64,000 nt of DNA from Penicillium oxalicum. Lineage: Eukaryota; Ascomycota; Eurotiomycetes; Eurotiales; Aspergillaceae. The stretch spans positions 4,018,222 through 4,082,221 of the forward strand of contig NC_064652.1 in NCBI RefSeq assembly GCF_001723175.1, in the 5' to 3' direction. The notes beneath the pieces were generated by a model. The model made no database searches and had not been told where the DNA came from. It saw nothing but the letters and a program-made list of their open reading frames with translations. The position numbers and the translations under genes were made by a program. How positions within the stretch are numbered: position 1 is the stretch's first letter; each line of letters opens with the position of its first letter. This document shows positions 24,691 through 37,190 of the stretch, piece after piece.

Positions 24691-25320
24691 ATGCAAAGCT
24701 CATCCATTCCAATGTCTCGCCGTCTCGACCTCGATGCCCTCGATCTCTCCACCAAGACCATTCCCGCCCAAGCGGCCATTGGGACGTACATGAGTTCAAC
24801 AATCATCAAGGCCCCAGCGAGCTCAGTTTGGCAAGCTGTAAATGACACCGACTCCTGGCCTATATGGAACACGTTTTGTCCCGGCGCTACGATTCGGGAA
24901 CAGCCAGACACAACCAAGAGCCGGTCAGGGCGTCTTCAACTCGGCACAAAGATGACCCTCCATCTGAACTGGAACCCGCGGGGAACCAAACCAAAGCAGA
25001 TGGACGTTGGACTTGTCGTGACAGAGTTTGATCCGCCCATCAAAGGGCGAGAGACTCCGGGTCGCATCGCATGGGCCACAGATTCATCCGCTAAGGGCTT
25101 TCCCTCATGGCTATTATACGCGGAGCGCGTGACTGAGCTCCATGAATCCGAGGAATGGGATGGGGAAGAATGTCAAAGCGTCACCCAGGTATTGTCGTGG
25201 GAATCACAGCGCGGCCCCCTGGCATATGTGGTCAGGTGGTTTATGGGCAAGAATTTCAAAATGTGCCTCAGGGTACAGGCTGACGATATGACCTCCTTTG
25301 TCGAAGGGCAAAAGCTTTAA
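24691..25320 (+). CDS. SRPBCC (START/Bet v1-fold) domain protein
   Basis: Intact single-exon frame of 209 residues. After a short N-terminal tail, GTYMSSTIIKAPASSVWQAVNDTDSWPIWNTFCPGATI matches the start of the polyketide-cyclase/dehydrase-like SRPBCC fold (hydrophobic strand, then VWxAVxDxxxWPxWN). The C-terminal helix region is RWFMGKNFKMCLRVQADDMTSF. Such proteins bind hydrophobic small molecules in a deep cavity; some act as cyclases, most are uncharacterised. It is the last intact gene before the transposon block and may be the right border of the cluster, perhaps a binding protein or cyclase for the product, but no motif proves catalysis. The start at 24691 or the ATG at 24712 are both possible. 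Confidence 0.75.
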   Translation: MQSSSIPMSRRLDLDALDLSTKTIPAQAAIGTYMSSTIIKAPASSVWQAVNDTDSWPIWNTFCPGATIREQPDTTKSRSGRLQLGTKMTLHLNWNPRGTKPKQMDVGLVVTEFDPPIKGRETPGRIAWATDSSAKGFPSWLLYAERVTELHESEEWDGEECQSVTQVLSWESQRGPLAYVVRWFMGKNFKMCLRVQADDMTSFVEGQKL

Positions 25321-25550
25321 GCTCAAGAAGCTGAGGTGATCCTTGAATATCACTTGACCGAAGTAATTAAGAGCAATACAAACTTTCAATTTCTACTGCC
25401 TTAAGTATCTTCTAAGCTACAAGCGTGCTCCCCCCTCTATCATCCCCTTGTACGGTATCGCATCACCACCCAAGATCATCTATCTACTCTATATGTAGAA
25501 AAACGTAATATCTTGCGGTTGAAAAGTCCACTTTCGCTCTATATGATTAG

Positions 25551-25898
25551 TGTAGTGGGGGATTCGGTTGCATGTACGTGAAGGCGGATATTCAGTAGTA
25601 GGAGATGCCTGAGAGCCTTACCGTCGAGGAAGGTTATCTAGGACCCAGCTTGCGGGATCCGGCATTATCATCATACTTGATCAACAGTTTAGACGGAGGA
25701 TTCTGGACAGTCTTTACAGTCGGATTCCTTACACTTGTAATATCACACTCTTTTTGATTCCTGCCTTTAGTACCTGATATCGGATCTCACGATTACCTTG
25801 GAGGATTCTAGGACTTGCGTGCTTGTAGGTTTGGTTTAGTTCCTCTATAACTCGATCTGTCTGGTAAGATCAGACTACCGTAAGTATTCCCCTCTTTA
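25551..25898 (+). repeat. Left long terminal repeat of LTR retrotransposon
   Basis: Matches 37212-37565 over its whole length. It begins TGTAGTGGGGGATTCGG and ends CCCCTCTTTA (ancestral CA end changed to TA). The last ~170 bp, from ATATCACACTCTTTTTGATT onward, are almost identical in both copies. Preceding bases (ATTAG) do not match those after the right LTR (CTATC), so no target duplication is visible. Confidence 0.85.
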
Positions 25899-25974
25899 TT
25901 AGTAACCGACGTAGGGGCTTTGCAATAAAGGTAGCTAAGATAGAGGACTATACTATTCCTACGATACGATTATA

Positions 25975-26125
25975 AAAGGATCCGCTGCTAAGATTGCTAC
26001 TAAGATTGCTACCGAGATTACTACTAAGATTACTACTAAGACTACTACTAAGACTACTACTAAGACTACTAAGACTAAGATAATTAGAACGACTACTATA
26101 ACCGCTACTATTACGACTACCGCTA
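25975..26125. repeat. Degenerate tandem repeat (ACTACTAAGACT-like)
   Basis: About ten imperfect copies of a 12-base unit such as ACTACTAAGATT, just inside the left LTR. Ancestral units with CA/TG were probably converted by RIP. Confidence 0.6.
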
Positions 26126-28799
26126 TAATTAAGAAATTCTGTACTTTTCTATAGAAAAAGTAGGTAACGCGTTTGACCCTAACGAAAATTAAGAGAAATT
26201 AAGACTACTATTTAAAACTAATACCTTATATTATAGCTAAATACGCGACTTTTAGCTATATATAGGAGGCTGCTCCTACCGAGGGTCTTACGGCTAATAC
26301 TATACCTTTATTCGACTAATATACCTAGCTCGTTCGCGGATTATTAGCCGATCGATACTAAGAGGATCGAGAGATATTAATTCGATTACTAAAAATATCT
26401 CTAGACTAATTATATTAATAGATAAACTTAGTCTATCTGAACTTTATATAGAGTTAGTTTATCGCTTTAGAAAGGTTTCTATAGGCGGCTAATACAAAGA
26501 TCTTACTAGAAGAGAATACTATACTAAAACGGTAGTTATAAAATTCTTCTATAGAAGAAAACACGAGAAAAACGTATACTAAATAGACGACGAAAAGTAA
26601 TAAAAAAGAAAGGAACGGCTATAAGAAGGGTAGGGGAAACTAGAAGAAAAATCGAAAAGAATTAGGAACTAAGCTACTATCTAGACTAGCTACTAATTTT
26701 ACGACTTCGTTAAATTTAAAGAGTTAATTACCTTACGAATCTTACTATATCCCTCTAGATACTATTATACCTAAAAAACCCTAAAAATATCCGGACTAGA
26801 CAGAGCCTATAAAGCTAAAGTAATTATTATAATCTAAATAACTAAACGACTATAGAATATCTTTAGATATACCTACGAATATAATCTCTTTCGATACCTA
26901 TTATAATCCTAGTAATCGAGCCCCTTCGGAGTCTACTAAAGGATCGCCTAAAGGGTTTAGCGAGAGAGTACCGCTATCGCCGCCGCTACCGCCGAGACTA
27001 GCTCCTTCGCCGATACTAACGTAAGTTTATACTCCTAATTCGGAGATATAAACTTTGCGATATATAGTTAGGACTATACCTAAGCTAGGGACCCCTAGTA
27101 TACTACGATTTAAAGGCAGAAATATATTAGAATTCTTAGATAGCTTTAAACGTATATATAAGCGCTATAATATAAGAAATAATACGCGAATTTTAGAGAT
27201 CCTTCTAGATTACTATAGTTAGTTATAATAGGTATAGGTTAAGGCGAATTTAAACTAGTAAGCGAAGAATAAGGAAGAGTTTTTCTAGGACTTTAAAGAT
27301 TAGTATCGCGATACTAATAGCCTATAGGCTACCTATATTTATACCTAGTTATAGAGCTTCTGCAGAAATCGTATTAAATAAGACGATTTTTATATTATAT
27401 ATTTAACTACCTTTTTTTCTATTTTATTATACCTAGTAAAGAGAGGAGATATTAGCGATTTAGAACGATATACTTAGTTTATCGAAGGACTACCCGAAAA
27501 GTTAAGATCGAAATTAATTAAGAAGGAGAAAATTAATATTAACTACCCTTCTAGGAGTAAAAGATAGATCTCTTTTGATTAGATCGAAAAAGCTACTAGG
27601 GATCTAAATTAGGACTAGAAAGATTATAATCTCGCGATAGGCTACGTAGTACCCGAGAAAGGAATCTAGGTCTACGCGGATTCTAGAGAAAGATCGTACA
27701 AGGAACGGAAAATAATAGATACTCCGAAAAATAGAGATTCTGCGATTAAGAATACGAGCTCTCTAAGAGGATAGGATTTAGAAAGTTTAACGAAAGCTTT
27801 TAATAGTCTATCGGTAAATATACTAAAGGTTATTAAAGACTAGCGGAAGGCTACTAATAAATAGAGAGTCTTAGTTTAGTACCTAATCGCGAAAAATAAT
27901 AATCGAAATAACCCTACTTATATACCTACAAGATAGATATCTAATAGTTACTACTAGTATAGGAATAAAGGGTACTAGGTAACTAGTTATCCTATCTATC
28001 TAAGTATATAAAATAAAGGACTATACTACTAGAATAAACTAAATTAGGTAGTACTCGGAAGGGTTAGTAAGAATAGACTAGGGACGTATAAGAGAAGTAA
28101 CTAATTTTAGAAAGATATAGTTCCGGACTAGTACTAGTAGTAGAAGAATTAACGCGCAAATATTAACGCTATCTCTACTATTACTACGCCTTAATTATAT
28201 TTAGGGGTCTATTCTTACTATACTCCGTAAATTTATACTACTTAGGTAGATTTAGTAGGGATTTCCCTTAGAAAAGACGTTAATTTCGAAGGATTAGAAG
28301 GGAGCGAAGACGAAATATATAAGGGAGAAGTCTTCGCTATTAATAGATAACTAGCTAGTCGTAAGCGCTCTAACCGGTCTAGAAATTATACGAAAGTGCG
28401 TAGCATACGACTAAGCAGATACCGTCTAGCGACTATTAATAAAGACGATATAATAGCGGATATAGTACTAGCCCCTTTACGAATTTCTTCTACAGAAGAA
28501 ATTTATAAGCAGGAAGGGGATCGCTAACTAAACAGTTAGCCGCGAGATTCTTCTGCAGAAGAAATCCAAGACTAGGATAGTAGTAGTCAGAACTAGAGAG
28601 CTAGTTAGGATATAAGGTTTTCGATACCTATCTAAAAGCGCCTAAAATCTTCCGCGGATACTACTACCTAACGTAAGGAAGAAATTACTAGAAAATTGCT
28701 AGCTATTCCTATACCGCCTACGATTATACTAGGTAATCTAATATTTATATTACTATAACTATGTAGCTAAGTTAGAAATATTACGAATTCCTTCGAACC

Positions 28800-28870
28800 T
28801 TTAGTGCCTATAATTACTACGATTACTACGAATACTACGAATACTACGAATACTACAAATACTACTACGC
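28800..28870. repeat. Short tandem repeat (AATACTACG units)
   Basis: Several 9-base units ACGAATACT in a row within the degraded gag/pol region. Confidence 0.55.
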
Positions 28871-31800
28871 CTATATACTTCGCTACTACTTAGCAAGTTG
28901 CAAAAGTAGACGAAGTAACCGCGCGGGTATAGGATCTTAGGAGATTAGTGCGAATCTCTGCGCCGCGAAATTCGGGTATATTTAAGGAATATACTAGAGG
29001 GCTCTTGCGCACGAAGATATACGTATATAGGTATAAGCTTAAAGCTACGATTAATTAGGGATTATCCGTTAATCTTATTTCCCTAGAAACGGTATATATA
29101 TTAAACCTCGATATTCAAAAAGATCTAAAGCTATATATAGTACCTATTAATAGCCGAACGCGTCCTTTTTACGGAGTTACGGAAGGCTTACCTATTTTAA
29201 TCGGCGATATTATAACGTACTCTTACTATATAATTATAAAGGATTATATAGTAGAGATTCTTCTAGGACGAATCTAGTTACGCAATATAATAGCTTCTAC
29301 TACAGAGAAAATTAATAGTTCTGTTAAAATAGTAGTCTTTTCGGAAGACCGGACTAGGAGGTTAGTCTTTAAGGTATATTCTCCGAGTAAGAAAACTTCG
29401 GTCTAGGAGTATTAGCTATAGCCTAAAGATTTTGCAGAACCTGCGAATACAGAGGTAGATTTTTTAGGATATCCGGAAGCCTAATCGGCGATACTTTCGG
29501 TATAATAAATAAGATACTAATACTAAAAATAGGCTATAATTTACTATACGTTTTAATAGTACCCTCTAAAAACGCTATAAAAGTACTAAAAATATTTAAA
29601 AATATAAGAGACGGAAAGATATTAAAAATTTTGGATAAATTAAGATTTAGCTACGACTAAGACATCTTTTAGCTATAAATCCGAGCCTTAGACCTACAGG
29701 TATAGGTATGCTAGTTTATACTTTATTTAAAAGAGTGGCGGATAAGATTAAACTAGTTAACGCGACCGAAAACGATAGATCGGTGCTAACTAGTTATACG
29801 AATTAGAAGGAAATCTGCGAAAAGAAATACTTTACTAAATATCGCGCGTCTAATATTAAAAGTGAATTTAATAATCTACTAATACCGCAAATCTCTACGA
29901 TTATAAGGGGTGCGCGTCTAACGCTAGAATAGGAGCAGAAAATGCTAATTAGAAAGGATCTACTACCGAAGGAAAGGGAGCTATTACGTAAGATACTTTT
30001 TAAAAGGGAGGGCTATTTTGTATAGGATTAGTCCTATATATTATTAATCTTTCTAGAAGTAATACCGCTATAACGTATTAAGACGATCCTATATAAGGCG
30101 TAGTAGTATCCTAGATTTCGGATTCCGCTAGCGCTAAAAGGTATAGTTAAAGAAATATTATAAGAAAGATTACAGAAAGGGGTCCTTAAATATTACGATA
30201 GTCTCTACCGAAATCCTTAGTTCTTAGTACGCAAGAAAAATAGGAAATATCGAATAGTTAATATAGCGATATGTATTAATAAAGTAATAGTACGCGATAC
30301 GAATATACCCCCTAATACAGACGAATTCGTCGAAGAATTTTTAGGAATAACGATATCCTTAGCTATTAATCTATTTTCCGGGTATAACTAGATAACTCTA
30401 GATAGTCGCGATCGAAATATAATAGCGATTTAGACCCTGATCGGTTTACTAAGATAGACTATATTATTATAAGGAGCTTCGAATTCTGTACCGTAATTCT
30501 AAAGAGTAGTTATATAGATCCTAGCTAATATTCTGTATATTACTAAACCTTATAGATAATTTTCTAGTTAAAGGACCTAAGACCTAGTATAATAACGAGT
30601 TTATAAGACTAGGGATTAGGAGATTTGTCTTAGAATATATACAAAATCTAGATAAGACCCTGTATCTTTTAGAACTTACGGGAGCGAGAGTTTCTACAGA
30701 AAAATCGTAACTTATAATATCCGGCCTTGAAATCGTAGGCTAGGTATACGATTCTAATAGGCGTAGGCCTAATAAGCGGAAAATTTCTAAGTTAGCCGAC
30801 TAGCCGGTCCCTATTAATCGCGATAAGGTGCGCTCTTTTATTAGTCTTGCGGTCTACTTTCGAATTCTAGTAAAGGATTTTTAGTATATTATAGCGCTAT
30901 TATATACGATTTTACAGAAGGATACGATATTCGATTAGGGGAATAATAAATAGAATACCTTTAAGAAGATTAAGGAGATACTATATAGTTTTCTAGCGGT
31001 TATACTAGTTAATTATAGCTAGAATCCGTTAGACCTAATACTTATAGTAGACGCGTTAAAAATAGGATAGGGTAGCGTTTTAATATAGAAAAGAGAAGGG
31101 GTATAACGAGTAGTACGATATAAGTTAGGGGTTTAGTCTAAATCGGAGTAAGTATACGATACTAGAAAATTAGAATATCGAGGAGTAATAAAGGTATTTA
31201 AAAAGCTACGGTATTAGCTATATAGGGTAAGGTTTATATTAGAAACTAATACTAATATATTAGTTACGTAATTAAATCGACTAGCTTTAGACTTATTTAG
31301 CGCTTTAGTAACGCGATAGCTTACTTAGATTCGGCTCTTCGATTTTGATATAAAGTATATTCCTAGGGCGAAAAATAGTGCTACTAATAGCCTATCTAGG
31401 AAGCCCGCTACGCTAGAAGAATTAGAAGAGTAAGAAAAGGAGAGAGACGTTAATAAATTTATTATAGCTAAAATCTCTTATCTTCGCGTTATAGTTTCTA
31501 TTAAAATTCCTATTTCTTAAGAGATTTCTTCTGCAGAAGAAGCGACTATCGGTACAGAAATTCTAGATAGATTATATTCAGAAGAATCTTAGAAAATTAC
31601 AAGGTTCTTAACGATACTACGTAGGCCTACTAAGATATCTTGTAGTAAATTTAGTACGTTTAAGAAAAAGGCTTTAAGATTTATAGTCTAAGATCGATAT
31701 CTATTTTATAGAGGGTATAGTAGAGATCTAATTATACGAAGGGTTTTAGACGATACTAGGATACGAAAAGAGACGCTATAGTACTTATATAAAGAATTAG

Positions 31801-32960
31801 GCTATAAAGGCCGCGAAGCTACTTATAACCTATTAGCTACGCGGTACTATTAGCTAGGAATATATAACGAGACTACGAAATTTATGCGAGTATACTTCGA
31901 ATACTAGGCGCGTAATCCTATTAGACTATATAAATCTACTAGAAGCGTAAGACTAATATAAATCTAGGAGAAATAGTATATTAATACTACCTCGCTACCT
32001 AACAAGGATAGTTAAAAAGGAGTTATCTAAGTAAGAGATTTAGCGAGTAGATAGCTAGAAGTAAGGATTCTCTAGAAAGTAGATAGTAAAAGCGCTACTA
32101 GATTCGTTTAGGAGGATATTATCTATAGGTATAGGGTACCTTAGGAGATTATTATTAATTTTAGTCCTAAAATACGTTCGGAACTACGAAATTTTTGGAA
32201 ATCGTACCGCGTTAATACTATTTTAATTTTGGTATATAACCTATAGGTAAATAGAGCGATTAAGAGAGTAATACGAACGCTAAAAGACGCCTTATCTAAA
32301 ATAACGAATAGGTATAAAATATTAGAGGATATTAAACTAAAATAGTCCTAAAAGCTACCGGCCGCGATACTTACTAATAGGGCGACTTTATATATATATA
32401 CTAGTATCTTACCCTTCTGATTTATTTATAGATAAGATACTATCTTACTAGTAGAATTAGATATATCTACCTAGTCGATACTATCCTAGGAAAAAGTAGA
32501 GATACGCGTAGATCTAATTACGTTACGAGCTAAATAAATTAAAAGACAAGACTAGGATATCTCGGATATAATAATACGACTATAGAGGCTAAGAGCTTAG
32601 AACAAAGAATATCACGACTCGCACAGAAACCTACGAATTACGCCCCTAAAAGAAAAAGATTTAGTCCTACTCTATAATATTAGGTTAGAGGACGATATAA
32701 TATCTAGAAATAAGCTGCGATTTAGATAGATAGGGCTATATTAAATCAGAAAAGATCTAAAAAATAGCGCATACGAAATTAAAGAATTAGATAGTACCCT
32801 ATACTAATAGATAAATAAGGTAAGCGCTAGTATTAATAATAGTAGGCTAAAAAGATTTTATTACTAGGCGCTCTAGGATAAAAGAAATTTAGATAAGAAT
32901 AAAAGAATTAAGGCTAAGAACGGATTATTATCTACTATATAAAGGCGTAGAAGAGGACGG

Positions 32961-33126
32961 CTACCGCGAGAGTATGGTTCGAAGAGTAAAGAAAGGTTGA
33001 TTTTTAGAGTATATCTATAGTATCTCTTAAATATCGGGTCTGTAAGGACAGTCACGGGGCTATACGGGGCCGAACGGGGGTACTCACGTGAGTCATAACT
33101 CACGTGACTACCCTTCTAGGATCTTA
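32961..33126 (+). repeat. Inner direct repeat, copy 1
   Basis: Runs from GCTACC...TATGGTTCGAAGAG to GGATCT and repeats at 34113-34274. It includes TGTAAGGACAGTCACGGGG and a 24 bp near-palindrome at 33084-33107 (half-site TCACGTGAGTCA). Probably the 3' internal end plus start of the LTR of the pol-bearing element. Confidence 0.7.
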
Positions 33127-33402
33127 TCCTCCCCTACTTAGACTAAACTCGCCCCGAGCTTTAGGGTAACACAGCCTAAGCTTACTACTACTCCGTTCGG
33201 TTATATCCGTAGGTTCCCGCCTTAGTACTTTTATATATATACGGTAAAGTCAAAATAGTAGGGGTTTAACAAAGGAAAAGGTATAATATTATTTTCGGCT
33301 ACTTATAACTACTATATACGGCTAATAGTCGCTAAAAGCTCCTATTAGGGTAGTCCGGGGGAACAAAGGATCCCCCGCTATAAGTATAGATAAATCCCCT
33401 CG

Positions 33403-33902
33403 NNNNNNNNNNNNNNNNNNNNNNNNNNNNNNNNNNNNNNNNNNNNNNNNNNNNNNNNNNNNNNNNNNNNNNNNNNNNNNNNNNNNNNNNNNNNNNNNNN
33501 NNNNNNNNNNNNNNNNNNNNNNNNNNNNNNNNNNNNNNNNNNNNNNNNNNNNNNNNNNNNNNNNNNNNNNNNNNNNNNNNNNNNNNNNNNNNNNNNNNNN
33601 NNNNNNNNNNNNNNNNNNNNNNNNNNNNNNNNNNNNNNNNNNNNNNNNNNNNNNNNNNNNNNNNNNNNNNNNNNNNNNNNNNNNNNNNNNNNNNNNNNNN
33701 NNNNNNNNNNNNNNNNNNNNNNNNNNNNNNNNNNNNNNNNNNNNNNNNNNNNNNNNNNNNNNNNNNNNNNNNNNNNNNNNNNNNNNNNNNNNNNNNNNNN
33801 NNNNNNNNNNNNNNNNNNNNNNNNNNNNNNNNNNNNNNNNNNNNNNNNNNNNNNNNNNNNNNNNNNNNNNNNNNNNNNNNNNNNNNNNNNNNNNNNNNNN
33901 NN
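33403..33902. other. Assembly gap (500 N)
   Basis: A run of unknown bases of round length, so the true size is not known. It lies between the two inner direct repeats; collapse of near-identical repeats is the likely cause. Confidence 0.99.
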
Positions 33903-34112
33903 TTTCGAGGGTTCACGAGGTCCCCCCTAAGCCGGTCCCTTATTATCTTCGTTTATAAGTCCTTTAGATAAGGATTACCTTCCTTCTCCACAAGTACTTA
34001 TTTTTATAAGGATTAGGGAGAGAGGGAGAAGTATATAGGGCTTCGCGCTTCCTTTCGGAAGGGGTCCCCCCTCTAGGGAGGGCCATAGAAGGCGCCTCCT
34101 TTTAAGGGTTTG

Positions 34113-34274
34113 CTACCAGATATGATTCGAAGAGTAAAGAAAGGTTGATTTTTAGAGTATATCTATAGTATCTCTTAAATATTAGATCTATAAGGACAGT
34201 CACGGGGCTATACAGGGCCGAACGGGGGTACTCACGTAAGTCATGACTCACGTGACCACCCTTCCGGGATCTCA
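34113..34274 (+). repeat. Inner direct repeat, copy 2
   Basis: Second copy of 32961-33126, ending GGGATCTCA. The two copies differ mostly by C/T and G/A changes at CA/TG sites. The near-palindrome is at 34232-34255 with a different single mismatch from copy 1. Confidence 0.7.
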
Positions 34275-34559
34275 AGAGGGATAGGGTTAAGTTAATTATA
34301 TAATTTTCTTTATTAAAATATTATATATTAATTAGTCTATTTAATACTAATATTTCAGATTTTTTTTATATTTTTATTAATTTCTCTTAGAAATAGATTA
34401 ATTTTATTAGGTTTACTAAATTTTGTCTTTATTTAGAAATTTAGTAATTTTTAAGACTATTTTAAAAGGAATAGAAAAGTAACTTACTAGGGATAGCAAG
34501 ATTTTTAGAAAGGTAGGAAAGTCTCTAGAGAGAGCTTAAATTATAATAATTTTCGCTAA

Positions 34560-37190
34560 ATACTACGAATTTCTTCTATAGAAGAATTTAATATAACAAA
34601 CTGGGCTATAATATCCGCTATAAGCTAGTACCTTAATATTATATCTTCGATACTAAGTAATTATTTAATATTAGTTACTTCCCTTAGTAAGATTATCAAA
34701 GAATTACGAACGCTACCTACAGACTAGATCTATAAGGCGGCTAAGCTCTATCTATATAAGATTTACGAAAAAGGATAGGAATTTTTAGACTCTATCGCGA
34801 TCGAACTCTATACTTTTATAAAAGATAGCGAATTTTAGAAAGGATATAAGTCTTAGAAAGATTTCGAGGATAGCTAGATAGTAGCAAGAGAAGCGATTAA
34901 TCGCCGCGAATACGATAAGAACTATATCTAGTAAGTAATATACGTAGCGCTATAAGCCTAGAATAGTAACGCTAAAAAGATTATAATCTAGGCTAGAACG
35001 AAAGCTTTCGCTAAAAAAGTTAGCAAACTAGTAAGGAGCAGAATTAGTTTCGAAGAGATATAGCTTAGAGTTAATAACGCTATTCTCTAATAACTTAAGA
35101 AAGGAATATATAGGTAGGGGATCTAAAGAGCTAAAGAGGTTATATAAGATAATCTCGATAACGCCTATAAATTACCGGATTTAACAGAATTAACGCTAGA
35201 AAGGCTATTAAGATAATATCTATCGATTAATAAAGATAGATTTATATACGAATACTATCGGATACCGCGAATTTTAGATAAGATAGATAAGAATTAAAGC
35301 GTAGCTCTAGATAAGGATAAAAACTAAATTTCTTCTATAGAAGAAATCCTATCGTAAAACTAGGATCTAGAAGAAAGCTAAATTTCTTCTATAGAAGAAA
35401 TCTAACCGCGTAAACAGAGCCCGGAACTAAGCGATAATAATAACGATAACAATAATAATAAGTAATCATAGAAATCAGAACTATTAATAGAGCCTACTAC
35501 TAAGAAACCGAAAATATTATAAGGTTTATTAAAGTTAGCACCCTATAGATATAAGATAGATACTTCTAGGCTAGCTAAAGTAATTCCGAAGATAAAATTA
35601 GATTCTAAAAGTAAGCGCGAAACGCTAGTAATTTTTTAGCTTATTAGTAGGTCTATACGCTAAAATACGACCGAAATTAGCCCTAATTCGATTTATAAGG
35701 AGTATATAACTTAGCTAGTATATCTTTTATATATTTATACTAACGGTATCGATTACAGGACTCTAGTATAATACTTACGATATCTTTACGCCTAGCTCAG
35801 TAACTAGGATAGGGCTAAGAAAGAATTTGAAGTCTAGTTTAAACTATTCTCCGGAAAAGAACTTAGGAGCTACTTTCGATTCCCTCCTAAGATACGAGAA
35901 CCTTTAGTATCGAATTTCGAGAAGATATAGTATCTAACTTTTTAGGATATAAGTTTTCGCTATTTTAGAAGGATTCTACTAAGTTTTAGGAAGAAAATAG
36001 AGAGGGATTAGAATATTAACGGAAATATAGTAGTACTAATTTTTATATAGCTACATAAGGATTAGGATAGCTACTATCTTTACGGTTTAATAGATATAAT
36101 CAAGGAGGAATTTAATATATATAACTAGTATTACTAGTCGCGAAAGTATACTCTTAGGATTAGATAGGCTAAGAATATATAGTATAGTAGTATCTAGTAG
36201 CTAATATAGCGCGATTATACCTACTATATATTCTATATTCTACTACGACCGGATTATTAATATCAGCTAATTTCGTTTCCTTACTATACGAAGAGTACTT
36301 ACCCTAGTAAATAGATAGCCTTCCGCTATCTTAATATTAACGTAATAGATCTTCTTATATCCTAACGAATAGCGAATATAATCTAAGGGAAGGTCTCTTT
36401 AACTAATAAGGACCCGCGAAATTATACTAAGATACTACTTAGAATATAAAACTATCTCGCTAAATAGTAGTAGGACCTACGCGATTATAGCTACTAGAAA
36501 GATAGTTTAATCTATAAGATATTAGCTACGATATAGACAGTAGAAGATAAGGAGAAATTTAGTCTCTCCTAGAGAAAAGTTATCTATACGCAGGGAGATA
36601 TACGTATTTCGAAGCTATACCTTCCTTATAGCTTAACCAGGCCGACGACTTATCTTTAGCGAATAATTTTACCTTAGTTTATTAGTATCTAGGAAGATTA
36701 TAAGATCCTAGATAGTCCTAAATCTAGCACTTAGTCTAAACTTTCGGCTTATTATCGCGATTTCTCGTTACCTAAAAAGACTCCTTTAGGCTAGTCTAGT
36801 TAGAAATATAGTAGTCAGCTTACATATCCCTTTTCTATATTAGTTCGATTACTAGAATTAAGTCTAATCGGAGATACACTAATTAGTCGCGAAAGATAGG
36901 ATTCCTCTACAGTTATCGAAGAATTAGACGTTCTTTTTAGCCGGAATTAGTAATAAGCATATAGATTAATCTAGGAATAGCGCGACTAGGCGAGACAAGC
37001 CTACCTACTATATTCTAAGATAACAATATAGGCCGAATAGTAGTAATTTAGCGTATACTCTTATTTTCTACAAAAGAAAAAGGGCCTATCGGTTTTGCTA
37101 AATTTTATATAGCCTAATAAGTTAGCCTAAGGGTCTTTAAGAGATCTAGCGTTACTATCAAGAGATATAGGAAATTAACTAAGGGACGGT
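34560..37190 (+). pseudogene. Unidentified RIP-degraded coding region inside the LTR element
   Basis: 2.6 kb of sequence with the same near-total loss of CA/TG as the gag-pol part. Reading TAG as Trp or Gln gives long stretches of protein-like sequence, for example GIDYRTLVWYLRYLYAWLSNWDRAKKEFEVWF near 35740-35840 and DYTYYMFYSTTTGLL near 36205. This implies a real gene before RIP. The protein is not recognised. It may be an extra ORF of the retrotransposon, the gene of a nested element, or captured cargo. Three copies of the TTCTTCTATAGAAGAA palindrome lie in it. Confidence 0.5.

Larger units (their letters stand above)
25899..33402 (+). mobile_element. RIP-degraded Ty3/Gypsy retrotransposon (gag-pol)
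   Basis: Long degraded coding region with many TAG/TAA codons where Trp and Gln are expected, and CA/TG dinucleotides almost absent. Reading through stops, the pol order is recognisable. Reverse transcriptase lies at ~30160-30560, with phrases equivalent to YRNPWFLVRKKNRKYRIVN and INLFSGYNQITLDSRDRN. RNase H is around 31000-31400. Integrase starts ~31790 with the His-His-Cys-Cys finger (GHKGREATYNLLATRYYWLG then C-x2-C). A C-terminal part near 32650 has DLVLLYNIRLED. Gag-like sequence is upstream (26.2-28.6 kb). The reading direction is left to right. No frame is intact, so the element cannot make its own proteins. Confidence 0.85.

Noticed and set aside
33332..33916. 194-codon frame across the gap
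   Set aside because: It is almost entirely unknown bases.
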